Positions 17,386-24,482 are shown, counted from the first letter of the stretch. The stretch is 64,000 bases of DNA from Variovorax sp. PBL-H6 (GCF_901827155.1 NZ_LR594660.1:744001-808000); one strand, 5' to 3'. The notes: a model not told the origin generated them from the sequence alone. Numbers and translations are program-made.

Positions 17386-17832
17386 TTACACGCTGTCATG
17401 CAGGCCGGTAACGTCATCTGGCACATTGCGCTTCTCCTTGGGTCCCGAGTCGCGCACGTTCTTCTGCACGGTCACCGCAGCGGACAGGCTGAGCACGTAC
17501 CCCATCGCATAGAAGCCCTTCTCCGAGCGCTGGAAGTTCGCGTTGAACAGTCCCACTGCCAGCAGCGTGAGGGAGCAAACGATGGCAAACCAACAAATTC
17601 CAAAGTACAGGTCGGTCACCGGAATACCTTCTGCTCGGTCGCGCACGCTCTTCTGGAGCGACACGGCCGAGAACAAGCCGAACATCAGAATCGCGAAGTA
17701 GTATCCCTTCTCGTTGACCTGCAGTTCGCTGTTCCAGAGCCCGACCAGGTATGCGAGTATGCCGATGAGGAGGGCAGCCCATGAGGCGCCGATGAAGGCC
17801 GAGGTCGGTTTGTGGTGCGTGAGGATTGTCAT
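17386..17832 (-). CDS. YiaA/YiaB-family inner-membrane protein
   Basis: Encodes 148 residues starting at ATG 17832 (MTILTHHKPTSAF) with an AAGGAAAC site. Four hydrophobic helices form two copies of the YiaAB two-helix unit: ASWAALLIGILAYLVGLW...EKGYYFAILMFGLFSAVSLQKSVRD and ICWFAIVCSLTLLAVGLFN...EKGFYAMGYVLSLSAAVTVQKNVRD (each written in parts). The duplicated 'EKG(Y/F)Y...VQK(S/N)VRD' ending is diagnostic. The function of the family is not well defined. It converges on the ATPase gene above. Confidence 0.88.
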   Translation of the reverse strand: MTILTHHKPTSAFIGASWAALLIGILAYLVGLWNSELQVNEKGYYFAILMFGLFSAVSLQKSVRDRAEGIPVTDLYFGICWFAIVCSLTLLAVGLFNANFQRSEKGFYAMGYVLSLSAAVTVQKNVRDSGPKEKRNVPDDVTGLHDSV

Positions 17833-18017
17833 GAGTTTCCTTGTGGTGCCCTCTATAGGGATAGCTGCCCGAGCCTGCTGGCGGGCGCCCAACGCACCTA
17901 AAACACAACATTGCGGATGAATGCGGGTTTCTACCTACGCAAAAATGGTTGCGACGGATAAAACATGCGGCTACACTCGCCATCCACGTCACCGACTGAT
18001 AATTTTGTAAGAAGTTG

Positions 18018-18045
18018 TTGACGTATAAACCCAGTGAGCTATAAT
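18018..18045 (+). promoter_or_regulatory. Strong sigma70-like promoter of the tRNA array
   Basis: TTGACG (18018-18023), 16-base spacer and TATAAT (18040-18045). It reads towards the tRNA genes and is the best promoter in this region. The -10 context GAGCTATAATGCT is shared with the recA promoter at 40.5 kb. Confidence 0.8.
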
Positions 18046-19007
18046 GCTCATCACCGCCTTAAAACGGAAACCGCAGCGAAAGCTGCACAACCAAACTCTT
18101 TCAACGAACGACGACTTTTCAGCCATGAAAACGCAGATGACCAACCTGACAACCGCGATGTGCTCCTTGCACAGCGTGGTTGCGCACGCCCCCAGGGCGC
18201 TGCCAGGCGGTTATCAGCAACCGTCGCTTCCCTCAACGCCCAAGTGCTCCGTCCTCGCAGTCGCCTCGATTGGCAACAGCATCCAGGGATGGTTTAACAG
18301 CAACAACCGGCTTACCTGACGAATAAGACTCCAGCAGTCCCGTCAGGTTAGCACCGGCGGGACCCGCAAAGAGTTGATTCCAGGTTTCACACCAGCCCCC
18401 AGCGGGCGGAATCCCCGAAGAGCGTATCCCGACCGGCAGAACCGAAGAGGTTCAGCCCGAAGCTTCATTGCTTCGTGACCGAAAGGTCAGTCGCATCGTC
18501 GACATCCGGCCTAACAGCCGCGCTCTTTAAAAATTCATTGCGGGAATTACCCGCGGAGTCCTGGTACGGTGACCTGCCGTAGCTGCGGAAACACATCATG
18601 CTTCGAGGGCGTGGTGCCGTGGCGTGCCCCTCCAGCCGCAACTTTCGACAGAAAGCGGTCGCGACTGGATGCCACACCAGATAGGACGATGCGAACATTC
18701 CCCAAGCAACACAAGGGACCGGCCTGGCATCTATAACGGATGTCGAGCCTGCACACCGCAGGAGGTGGTCCCCGGAAGGGTTCGCAAGAGCCCTTTCGTA
18801 GCAGCGCATGCAAAAATCCCAAGGCGAAGTGCACCTGGTAACAGGAACGGGCGCTCAAGGGGCCCATCCATCGGGTTTATAGCTCCGCACCAGGCCCGCA
18901 CCCTGGACGGTTGGTGAGTTTTCACCGTGAAACAGATGGAGCGCTGCTACGAGAGGAACTTCCGATACTGGCGGGCACAGTTTGGCGCCCGGTAGTTCGA
19001 AAATCAC
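18046..19007 (+). other. Structured leader of the tRNA array
   Basis: About 960 bases with no convincing gene and no canonical tRNA. It has several good hairpins: ACCTGACG/CGTCAGGT around 18312-18347, CGAAGC/GCTTCG near 18460, TGACC-GAAA-GGTCA with a GNRA loop near 18477, GCGGG/CCCGC near 18538, and AAGGGTT/AGCCCTTT near 18777. A short frame from ATG 18125 (MKTQMTNLTTAMCSLHSVVA...) is open for 64 codons but its composition is not convincing. Confidence 0.5.
18521..18535 (+). promoter_or_regulatory. boxA-like antitermination site
   Basis: CGCTCTTTAAAAATT closely resembles the rRNA-operon boxA (TGCTCTTTAACAAT). It follows two hairpins in the leader. In rRNA operons NusB/NusE bind boxA to keep polymerase going; here it would help transcription of a 12-kb array of structured RNAs. 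Confidence 0.55.
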
Positions 19008-19083
19008 GCGGATGTAGCTCAGTTGGTAGAGCGCGACCTTGCCATGGTCGAGGCCAGGGGTTCGAACCCCCTCATCCGCTCCA
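19008..19083 (+). tRNA. tRNA-Gly(GCC)
   Basis: Cloverleaf with acceptor GCGGATG/CATCCGC, loop TTGCCAT between CGACC/GGTCG, T arm with TTCGAAC, encoded CCA. First tRNA of the array. Confidence 0.95.
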
Positions 19084-19171
19084 CAACCTGGTCGCCGGCA
19101 GTAGCTGGCGACTGCTAAACCGGCCATGTAGACAAGGTGGCATCCGGAACCGTAACCGGAGCGAAAAACGC

Positions 19172-19258
19172 GGGTGTCGAGCAGCATGGGTTGACTGCAT
19201 CGGACTGTAAATTCGACGCCTTACGGCACACGGGGTTCGAACCCCTGGACACCCACCA
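19172..19258 (+). tRNA. tRNA-Tyr(GTA)
   Basis: Acceptor GGGTGTC/GACACCC, anticodon loop CTGTAAA, long variable region, A73 and encoded CCA. The D arm is unusual. One of two Tyr genes. Confidence 0.85.
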
Positions 19259-19268
19259 TCATCAACAC

Positions 19269-19343
19269 GCGGATGTAGCTCAATGGCAGAGCTGAAGCCT
19301 TCCAAGCTTAAGACGTAGGGTTCGATTCCCTCTATCCGCTCCA
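19269..19343 (+). tRNA. tRNA-Gly(TCC)
   Basis: Acceptor GCGGATG/TATCCGC, anticodon loop CTTCCAA, TTCGATT T loop, encoded CCA. One mismatch at the top of the anticodon stem. Confidence 0.92.
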
Positions 19344-19429
19344 GATTGCTCGAGTAGCTCGAGACCGAAGCCTGTGCAGGTTGGCTCCACGCCACGTCAC
19401 CAGGCCGCCCGCCAGCGTCAAAGGCACCT

Positions 19430-19518
19430 GGAAGATTGGTCGAGTGGACTATGGCGCCTGTTTCGAAAACAGGCGGCTCTGCGAGGGGACCGGGGTTCGA
19501 ATCCCTCATCTTCCGCCA
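19430..19518 (+). tRNA. tRNA-Ser(CGA)
   Basis: Class II tRNA with anticodon stem CCTGT/ACAGG and loop TTCGAAA, long variable arm, G73 and encoded CCA. Confidence 0.95.
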
Positions 19519-19556
19519 CATACAAGTCGTCGCAAGACGCATCGAGAGTACTTTGT

Positions 19557-19640
19557 GGGCAGTTGGCAGAGTGGCTGATTGCGGCAGGCTGTAACCCTGC
19601 TTCCCCAAAGGACGCGGTGGTTCGAATCCATCACTGCCCA
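19557..19640 (+). tRNA. tRNA-Tyr(GTA), second copy, no encoded CCA
   Basis: Acceptor GGGCAGT/ACTGCCC, anticodon stem GCAGG/CCTGC with loop CTGTAAC, A73 followed by CAA instead of CCA. Its sequence differs strongly from the other Tyr gene, so it is not a recent copy. Confidence 0.88.
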
Positions 19641-19662
19641 CAAAGTGCTTTCGAGGTTTTCT

Positions 19663-19740
19663 AGGGGAGTCGCCAAGCTGGTCCAAGGCACCTGATTTTG
19701 ATTCAGGCATCCGCAGGTTCGAATCCTGCCTCCTCTGCCA
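19663..19740 (+). tRNA. tRNA-Gln(TTG)
   Basis: Anticodon stem CCTGA/TCAGG with loop TTTTGAT, acceptor AGGGGAG/CTCCTCT, encoded CCA. Confidence 0.95.
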
Positions 19741-19776
19741 ATTCGTCTCGTCGCACTGCGGCGAGCCTGTCAACAC

Positions 19777-19853
19777 GGTCGGCTAGCTCAGTCGGTTAGA
19801 GCAATCGCTTGATAAGCGATAGGTCCCCAGTTCGAGTCTGGGGCTGACCACCA
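19777..19853 (+). tRNA. tRNA-Ile(GAT)
   Basis: Acceptor GGTCGGC/GCTGACC, anticodon stem ATCGC/GCGAT with loop TTGATAA, encoded CCA. Confidence 0.96.
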
Positions 19854-19955
19854 ACACTTCGGGAGCGATAAACGCTCTTGATACACGTGAAAAGAAGGAC
19901 TTGGAAGTACGGGGCCGGGGTCATCCCGCTGCACTTCACTCGTCCGCATCGTAAT

Positions 19956-20031
19956 GCGGGTGTAGCTCAGCTGGTAGAGCTCCAGCCTCCCAAGCTGGTT
20001 GTCGCGAGTTCGAATCTCGTCGCCCGCTCCA
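19956..20031 (+). tRNA. tRNA-Gly(CCC)
   Basis: Acceptor GCGGGTG/CGCCCGC, anticodon stem CCAGC/GCTGG with loop CTCCCAA, encoded CCA. Confidence 0.95.
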
Positions 20032-20046
20032 ATACGATTCCCATTT

Positions 20047-20133
20047 GCCCGGGTGGTGGAACTGGTAGACACGCTATCTTGAGGGGGTAGTGGCCGTAAG
20101 GCCGTGCGGGTTCGAGTCCCGCCTCGGGCACCA
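20047..20133 (+). tRNA. tRNA-Leu(GAG)
   Basis: Class II, acceptor GCCCGGG/CTCGGGC, anticodon stem CTATC/GGTAG with loop TTGAGGG, encoded CCA. Confidence 0.95.
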
Positions 20134-20526
20134 GAATAGTCTCGGAACGCTCGCATGGCTCCAACGGGCCGTGCGATACAGCGCAACACCTCGCCTGGAT
20201 TTACAGGCTAACCCTGCGGACGCGCAGGGCGACGAGACCTCTCAGTGGCGACAAGCCGCGGGCACCCGGGGAAGACCGGGTGCGTGACGCCCTGAAGGGG
20301 CTTCATGCAGGAGTGCTCAGCTCACGAGCGCTGCTGCATGAACAGAAGTGTTCTATGAGCCGCACCACGGTATGAACGTGCGTTCCTTTGGAGGTCGAAG
20401 GGGGAGCGTCGGATGCAGGCATGGGGGTTCGACGTCCCATGCTCCGCGGATTCTGATTCCAGGTCCGAAAACCGGTGCACGGGGCCGCAATCCCACAATC
20501 CGGTCGGCTCATAAAACACCTTTTCC
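20134..20526 (+). ncRNA. Structured spacer RNA, tRNA-like fragments
   Basis: A 393-base spacer with dense pairing potential: GCACCCGG/CCGGGTGC (20258-20281); TTCATGCAG/CTGCATGAA (20302-20341) with an inner AGTGCTC/GAGCGCT; and a long-range pair GTGTTCTATGAGCCG (from ~20349) with CGGCTCATAAAACAC (from ~20504), one mismatch, enclosing a GGTTCGA-containing hairpin GCATGGG/CCCATGC. No full cloverleaf is found. It may be one or more structured RNAs or decayed tRNAs. Confidence 0.4.
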
Positions 20527-20616
20527 GGAGGGCTGGCCGAGCGGCTTAAGGCTCCAGTCTTGAACACTGGCGAGGGTGAGAATCCTCCATCGGTTCGAAT
20601 CCGATGCCCTCCTCCA
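20527..20616 (+). tRNA. tRNA-Ser(TGA)
   Basis: Class II, anticodon stem CCAGT/ACTGG with loop CTTGAAC, encoded CCA. Confidence 0.95.
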
Positions 20617-20639
20617 AACATCATCGATGTCATCCCTGT

Positions 20640-20715
20640 AGGGGTATGGCGCAACTGGCAGCGCAGCGGCCTCCAAAGCCGAAGGTTGTAGGTTCGATTC
20701 CTACTGCCCCTGCCA
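20640..20715 (+). tRNA. tRNA-Trp(CCA)
   Basis: Acceptor AGGGGTA/TGCCCCT, loop CTCCAAA, G73, encoded CCA. Confidence 0.95.
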
Positions 20716-20743
20716 ACAGGTTGACATCGCGCTTCACAACCCC

Positions 20744-20828
20744 GCGCTCGTGGTGGATTCGGTAGACACACCTGACTCAAAATCAGGCGCCGCAAGGCAG
20801 GCGAGTTCGACCCTCGCCGAGCGCACCA
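20744..20828 (+). tRNA. tRNA-Leu(CAA)
   Basis: Class II, acceptor GCGCTCG/CGAGCGC, loop CTCAAAA between CCTGA/TCAGG, encoded CCA. Confidence 0.95.
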
Positions 20829-20908
20829 ACACACGAGAACCCGTTCTCTGAACGCGGCCCTCAACTCTGGCAGCTCGGCTCAAAGGCCTCGAGCGCCGTC
20901 AACGTCAC

Positions 20909-20995
20909 GCCCCGGTGGTGGAACACTGGTAGACACACTGGTTTCAGGAACCAGCGCCGCAAGGCATACGGGTTCGAGTCCCGTCTGGGGCACCA
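20909..20995 (+). tRNA. tRNA-Leu(CAG)
   Basis: Class II, acceptor GCCCCGG/CTGGGGC, anticodon stem CTGGT/ACCAG with loop TTCAGGA, encoded CCA. Confidence 0.95.
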
Positions 20996-21020
20996 TCTCA
21001 ACTCACCCCAAACAACTCTC

Positions 21021-21097
21021 GCCTCGGTAGCTCAGCTGGTAGTAGCGGCGGATTGAAAATCCGTGCGTCGCAGGTTCGATTCCTGCCCTTGGCACCA
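21021..21097 (+). tRNA. tRNA-Phe(GAA)
   Basis: Anticodon stem CGGA/TCCG with loop TTGAAAA, acceptor GCCTCGG/CCTTGGC, A73, encoded CCA. Confidence 0.94.
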
Positions 21098-21108
21098 TCT
21101 CTTCGTAC

Positions 21109-21183
21109 GGGCGGTTGGTACAGTGGCCGTGCACTGGACTCCAAACCCAGCTTAGGAAGGTTCGAATCCTTCACCGCCTGCCA
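21109..21183 (+). tRNA. tRNA-Trp(CCA)-like, second copy
   Basis: Acceptor GGGCGGT/ACCGCCT, loop CTCCAAA in a CTGGA/CCCAG stem with one mismatch, G73, encoded CCA. The 3' end of the HNH gene on the other strand overlaps it. Confidence 0.8.
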
Positions 21184-22132
21184 TTGTCTGGTCGACTGCT
21201 GCACCCACTGAGCAAAGCCTCCTCGCTTCGAAGCGGTCTACCATGGCCACAAGCTCATCGTAGGCCATGCTGCTCTTTGTCTTCTTCCGGTTGTTTGCAT
21301 GCCACGTCATGAGCTCGCAGTTGATTGGGTGGGCGATATAGAACGGGTCAAGGTTTCGTCTGATGGCCTCGTTCACGGATACTCGATGGTCCCTTGTAAG
21401 ACCCTCAGGATTCGCGGGAGACCAGAACCCTTTTTCGGCCAAGCTGCGCAGCGTTGTCTCGCCGAACACCTCAGGAAGCGAGAAGGGATTGAACGTGAAG
21501 GCGTAGCGGTAGCGACCTTCCCTTCCGTACAAACCGACATGTTCCACGCAAAACTTAGACTTACAGCGGCCTACGGTGACCTTGCCGCAATGTGAGCACG
21601 AGCAGTGGAACAGCTGGCTGTATGGACCGGCGACCAAGGCTTTGTTGAGGCGGTCGAGCCGAACTAACCGCCTTACTGCCTTAGCCGGCACGGTCTTTGG
21701 CGCAGAGCGCTCAATGGTTACGCGGCGGCGCTTCGAAGCGACGGGTAGTCTCGGAGGCGATTTGGCGCGCCGATAAGCTGAAACGGCGGCCGCAATCTTG
21801 TGCCGCGTCTCCTGGCTTCGGCTACCACGTGCGCTGTTGGTGCACTTTGCAGCGCAGGACCTGCCGCAGAACCGCGTCGAAGGTTCGTCCCGAATCACCT
21901 TGTACGGAAGCACTTCAGAGCACTGGAGGCAGCGCTTCGGGTTCGCCTGATGCGCAATTTCTTCCGCTTCGAACCGCAACGCTGCCCTATGCCTGTTGGC
22001 CCTCGCTGAGTTCACGAGGAAGGCTTCATGGCTAGGAAGATGAACCCTCAGGTGTCCATTCAGGGCGCTGAGCGTTCCAAAGTGACGGCGGCACTCAAAG
22101 CAATGCACGAAGACTTCTGGCATAGGGAGCAT
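21152..22132 (-). CDS. HNH-type (homing-like) endonuclease within the tRNA array
   Basis: Encodes up to 326 residues on the strand opposite to the tRNAs; ATG 22123 is an alternative start. The N-terminus has a C2H2-like finger (CFECRRHFGTLSALNGHLRVH). A middle CxxC-rich part (CLQCSEVL...FCGRSCAAKC) looks like a zinc ribbon. The C-terminal part LTRDHRVSVNEAIRRN...HPINCELMTWHANNRK has the DH...H...N spacing of phage-type HNH nucleases. It ends inside the tRNA-Trp gene, so its last residues are read from tRNA antisense. Such genes behave as homing elements in phage tRNA clusters; active-site integrity is inferred by eye only. Confidence 0.75.
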   Translation of the reverse strand: MLPMPEVFVHCFECRRHFGTLSALNGHLRVHLPSHEAFLVNSARANRHRAALRFEAEEIAHQANPKRCLQCSEVLPYKVIRDEPSTRFCGRSCAAKCTNSARGSRSQETRHKIAAAVSAYRRAKSPPRLPVASKRRRVTIERSAPKTVPAKAVRRLVRLDRLNKALVAGPYSQLFHCSCSHCGKVTVGRCKSKFCVEHVGLYGREGRYRYAFTFNPFSLPEVFGETTLRSLAEKGFWSPANPEGLTRDHRVSVNEAIRRNLDPFYIAHPINCELMTWHANNRKKTKSSMAYDELVAMVDRFEARRLCSVGAAVDQTMAGGEGFEPS

Positions 22133-22204
22133 AGAGAGCCAAGTTTAAGCGGCAGGTCGTGCCTGCAAGTCGTGTTGGCCACAAGTCAGGGCGCAGAGTT
22201 CTGT

Positions 22205-22284
22205 CGGGGAGTGTGTGCAAGTGGTCTAAGCCGCCTGGTTCTGAGCCAGGATGTTCGTCAGTTCGAATCTGACCTCCCCTGCCA
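22205..22284 (+). tRNA. tRNA-Gln(CTG)
   Basis: Anticodon stem CCTGG/CCAGG with loop TTCTGAG, acceptor CGGGGAG/CTCCCCT with a 1-72 mismatch, encoded CCA. Confidence 0.9.
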
Positions 22285-22316
22285 CCGTCATCATCAACCG
22301 CTCACAAGGAGACGAA

Positions 22317-22382
22317 ATGTCCAACAAGCGAAAACGTGGCTCGGCACGAAAACCGAAAGCACGAAAACACGAGGAGGCGTAG
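22317..22382 (+). CDS. Highly basic micro-peptide before tRNA-Lys(TTT)
   Basis: A 21-codon frame with a good AAGGAGA site 7 bases before ATG 22317. The product MSNKRKRGSARKPKARKHEEA is about half Lys/Arg. It ends in TAG inside the start of tRNA-Lys(TTT). Its composition suggests an RNA-binding peptide, but a chance frame is possible. Confidence 0.45.
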   Translation: MSNKRKRGSARKPKARKHEEA

Positions 22383-22449
22383 CTCAGCAGGTTCAGAGCA
22401 TCCGGCTTTTACCCGGACGACGAGGGTTCGATTCCCTACGCCTCCACCA
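22373..22449 (+). tRNA. tRNA-Lys(TTT)
   Basis: Acceptor GGAGGCG/CGCCTCC, anticodon stem TCCGG/CCGGA with loop CTTTTAC, encoded CCA. Confidence 0.94.
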
Positions 22450-22544
22450 GTGTCCTGTGCCAAGCAGCCAGAAGACGGCTTCTTCGTACAGCGCAATGGG
22501 ACACCATTGCCAACAAGCTCGCCTCCGGCGGGCTACCCATTACG

Positions 22545-22622
22545 GGTGCGTTAGCTCAGCCTGGTAGAGCACCGGTCATTTGGGACCGGTGGCCGGACGT
22601 TCGAATCGTTCACGCACCCCCA
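22545..22622 (+). tRNA. tRNA-Pro(TGG), odd anticodon loop
   Basis: Acceptor GGTGCGT/ACGCACC, Pro-type D loop with CCTGG, C73 and CCA. The anticodon arm ACCGGT-CATTTGGG-ACCGGT leaves an 8-base loop containing TGG, one base longer than normal. Confidence 0.8.
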
Positions 22623-22727
22623 ACAATCATCCATCGGCGCGCCGGCGCCGCGGAGTACCAGCTTCGGGCCGATGCACTGACGGAAGGTGCCCTCGTAGAA
22701 CGGAACGAGGCCCGGTAACACGGTACG

Positions 22728-22897
22728 GCGAGCTCGCAAGGCAGATACGTGGCACGGTTGCAGAAGCACCTATAGCGGCCTTGGCAACAAGGTGGCCTTC
22801 AACAAGCAAGGGAAGCGCGTCATCCAACACAAGTCTGCGCCCGGAGTAGTTCCCGGGTAGCCCCGTAAGGCGGGTTCGAATCCCGCCGGCTCGACCA
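22728..22897 (+). ncRNA. tRNA 3'-half-like element without a normal 5' half
   Basis: GCGGG-TTCGAAT-CCCGC (22870-22886) followed by CGGCTCG, A and CCA (22895-22897) is a perfect T arm plus acceptor 3' strand. No cloverleaf fits directly upstream. CGAGC near 22730 can pair with GCTCG, which would leave a ~90-base insertion with hairpins such as CCTTG-GCAA-CAAGG. It may be a decayed tRNA, one split by an insertion, or a structured RNA with a tRNA-like end. Confidence 0.45.
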
Positions 22898-22952
22898 CTC
22901 GCACGGCAGCTCGTCCTGAGGCACGCGCGCCGGATTTAACAACAATACCCAT

Positions 22953-23028
22953 CCAACCATAGCTGAGAGAGGCATAGCAGCGGCTTGAAACCCCGCAGAC
23001 GGACGTTCGAATCGTTCTGGTTGGGCCA
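22953..23028 (+). tRNA. tRNA with anticodon GAA but atypical identity elements
   Basis: Acceptor CCAACCA/TGGTTGG, T loop TTCGAAT, encoded CCA. The loop TTGAAAC gives anticodon GAA (Phe), yet it begins with C1-G72, has G73 instead of A73 and a C-C mismatch at 31-39. It may be charged poorly or by another synthetase. Confidence 0.72.
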
Positions 23029-23047
23029 CTTCTTAATCATCAACTCT

Positions 23048-23133
23048 CGGGGTGTAGACCGTAACCTGGTAGCGGGCCGCGTTTGGGACGCGGTGCGAAA
23101 GCCTTGCAGGTTCAAATCCTGTCTCCCCGACCA
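23048..23133 (+). tRNA. tRNA-Pro(TGG), second
   Basis: Anticodon stem CCGCG/CGCGG with normal loop TTTGGGA, enlarged D and variable regions (86 bases), CTCCCCG acceptor strand, encoded CCA. Confidence 0.88.
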
Positions 23134-23156
23134 ACATCAACCACAACAAGGACATC

Positions 23157-23225
23157 ATGGAACAAGTCATCGACGACATCCTGGCCAAGGCGGCCAAGCA
23201 TTTCGGCCTCAGCCCTCAGGGCTGA
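23157..23225 (+). CDS. Micro-peptide between tRNA genes
   Basis: A 22-codon frame from ATG 23157 with AAGGACA upstream, giving MEQVIDDILAKAAKHFGLSP plus QG. It has the pattern of an amphipathic helix. It fills the gap between two tRNA genes exactly. Its reality is uncertain, but the ribosome site and composition are protein-like. Confidence 0.4.
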   Translation: MEQVIDDILAKAAKHFGLSPQG

Positions 23226-23237
23226 CACCAAGAACAC

Positions 23238-23315
23238 GGAGAGTTAGCTGAGTTGGTTTCAAGCGCTGGCCTCATAAGCCAGGGTACGTCGGTTCGAATC
23301 CGTCACTCTCTACCA
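23238..23315 (+). tRNA. tRNA-Met(CAT), elongator type (or tRNA-Ile2)
   Basis: Acceptor GGAGAGT/ACTCTCT, loop CTCATAA in TGGC/GCCA, A73, encoded CCA. The 1-72 pair is formed, unlike in the initiators. Whether the wobble C becomes lysidine (Ile) cannot be told by eye. Confidence 0.88.
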
Positions 23316-23380
23316 TCACCGGCCGCCGCGGCACACCCCGCAGCGCGCGGCCTCATCCCTCCCTTGGGCAACCACTCAAT

Positions 23381-23457
23381 CGGCCTGTAGCGCAGCCTGG
23401 TAGCGCACCTGCATGGGGTGCAGGGGGTCAGAGGTTCGAACCCTCTCAGGCCGACCA
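23381..23457 (+). tRNA. tRNA-Pro(GGG)
   Basis: Acceptor CGGCCTG/CAGGCCG, anticodon stem CCTGC/GCAGG with loop ATGGGGT, encoded CCA. Confidence 0.95.
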
Positions 23458-23511
23458 ATTCGCCTCTCACCAAGGCACCACGACCCGGACCCCGGTCCGG
23501 CCCAACAACCA

Positions 23512-23589
23512 CGGCGCGTGGGAAAGTCTGGTCAATCCGCCTCGTTCGGGACGAGGAGACCGCCGGTTCGAATCCGGCCGCGCCGACCA
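23512..23589 (+). tRNA. tRNA-Pro(CGG)
   Basis: Acceptor CGGCGCG/CGCGCCG, anticodon stem CCTCG/CGAGG with loop TTCGGGA, encoded CCA. Confidence 0.93.
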
Positions 23590-23646
23590 TCTCAGCAACG
23601 GATAAAACCGGCTTCTAAACCATCAACAACGTCTCGAAGAGAGACT

Positions 23647-23766
23647 CCAAATAGCTGTGCACCAGTGCCCGTCGCTAGCCGGACCCGGCTTCCTGAGGGG
23701 TGTCCCCTCATACCGGGGGTGGCGTGGACCGAGGTAGCGGACGCGTTCTGGTGTTCAGCTATTTGG
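23647..23766 (+). ncRNA. Rod-shaped structured RNA between tRNA-Pro and tRNA-Leu
   Basis: Four nested helices: P1 CCAAATAGCTG...CACCAG (23647-23665) with CTGGTG...CAGCTATTTGG (23748-23766), 17 of 19 paired; P2 CGTCGCTA (23670-23677) with TAGCGGACG (23735-23743), one bulge; P3 CCCGG (23684-23688) with CCGGG (23713-23717); P4 TGAGGGG/CCCCTCA (23694-23710) with a 3-base loop. No open frame. It is either a distinct small RNA or an RNase III-type processing hairpin. Confidence 0.6.
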
Positions 23767-23775
23767 AACGGAAAT

Positions 23776-23862
23776 GCGCGTGTGGCGGAATTGGTAGACG
23801 CACCAGGTTTAGGTCCTGATGCCCGCAAGGGCGTGGGGGTTCGATTCCCTTCACGCGCACCA
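23776..23862 (+). tRNA. tRNA-Leu(TAG)
   Basis: Class II, acceptor GCGCGTG/CACGCGC, loop TTTAGGT in CAGG/CCTG, encoded CCA. Confidence 0.95.
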
Positions 23863-23880
23863 CATGTTTCAACGGATTTC

Positions 23881-23956
23881 GGGGGTGTAGCTCAATTGGT
23901 AGAGCGCCTGCTTTGCAAGCAGATTGTCGCAAGTTCGATTCTTGTCACCTCCACCA
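23881..23956 (+). tRNA. tRNA-Ala(TGC)
   Basis: Acceptor GGGGGTG/CACCTCC with a G-U pair, anticodon stem CTGC/GCAG with loop TTTGCAA, encoded CCA. Confidence 0.95.
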
Positions 23957-24106
23957 GATTTCGATAGGTAAGGCAAGCCCGACAGGGGCGCAGCGGTCAG
24001 AATCCCCGCACGGGTGTTAATGTGCACGCTGCGCAAACGGAGGATGGGAAGGAGCCTGGTGGAAGCCGGGTGACGGATACCCCACCGGCCTATTGAATCC
24101 CTCGAT

Positions 24107-24180
24107 GGCGGCATGCCCGAGCGGTTAGGGAGCGGATTGCAAATCCGTGTAGCCCGGTTCGACTCCGGGTGCCGCCTCCA
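24107..24180 (+). tRNA. tRNA-Cys(GCA)
   Basis: Acceptor GGCGGCA/TGCCGCC, loop TTGCAAA in CGGA/TCCG, T73, encoded CCA. Confidence 0.96.
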
Positions 24181-24212
24181 TCTCAGCCCACGTCTCTTGA
24201 ACGGACCGCACC

Positions 24213-24482
24213 ATGACCACATCGGCGCAGCTTCCCGAAGCTACATCGCATGCCTTCGCGGCCTGGCTCTCCAAAGAGCACGCCCAGGGCCTCCAAAGCA
24301 TCCATCTCACCGTCGCCGCCAAGGCTGACGTCTCCCCGGTCGTTGTTATCGACGAGCTCCTGCGAGCAGAAGCTGCACTGGCCTTAGGCCATGTCGTCGC
24401 CGCTCCCCGCGCTCAGTCCGAACTGCCGGCAAGCGTCAAGGCCTTCTTGGCCACACTGACCCTGCCCCGTCCCCTTCATTGA
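24213..24482 (+). CDS. Small hypothetical protein (89 aa)
   Basis: ATG 24213 directly follows tRNA-Cys; the ribosome site is weak. The sequence is helical and slightly hydrophobic (FAAWLSKEHAQGLQ, VVVIDELLRAEAALALGHVV). No family recognised. It is followed by a GC-rich hairpin (CCCGCGCAG/GCGCGGG, 24482-24501) and by two more small genes in the same direction. Confidence 0.55.
   Translation: MTTSAQLPEATSHAFAAWLSKEHAQGLQSIHLTVAAKADVSPVVVIDELLRAEAALALGHVVAAPRAQSELPASVKAFLATLTLPRPLH

Noticed and set aside
18034..18297. Small genes in the tRNA-array leader
   Set aside because: Overlapping open frames have no ribosome sites and unbalanced composition; hairpins dominate the region.
20134..20526. 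tmRNA or 5S/6S RNA in the array spacers
   Set aside because: No Ala-type tRNA-like end with a tag frame, and no match to the usual paired layouts.
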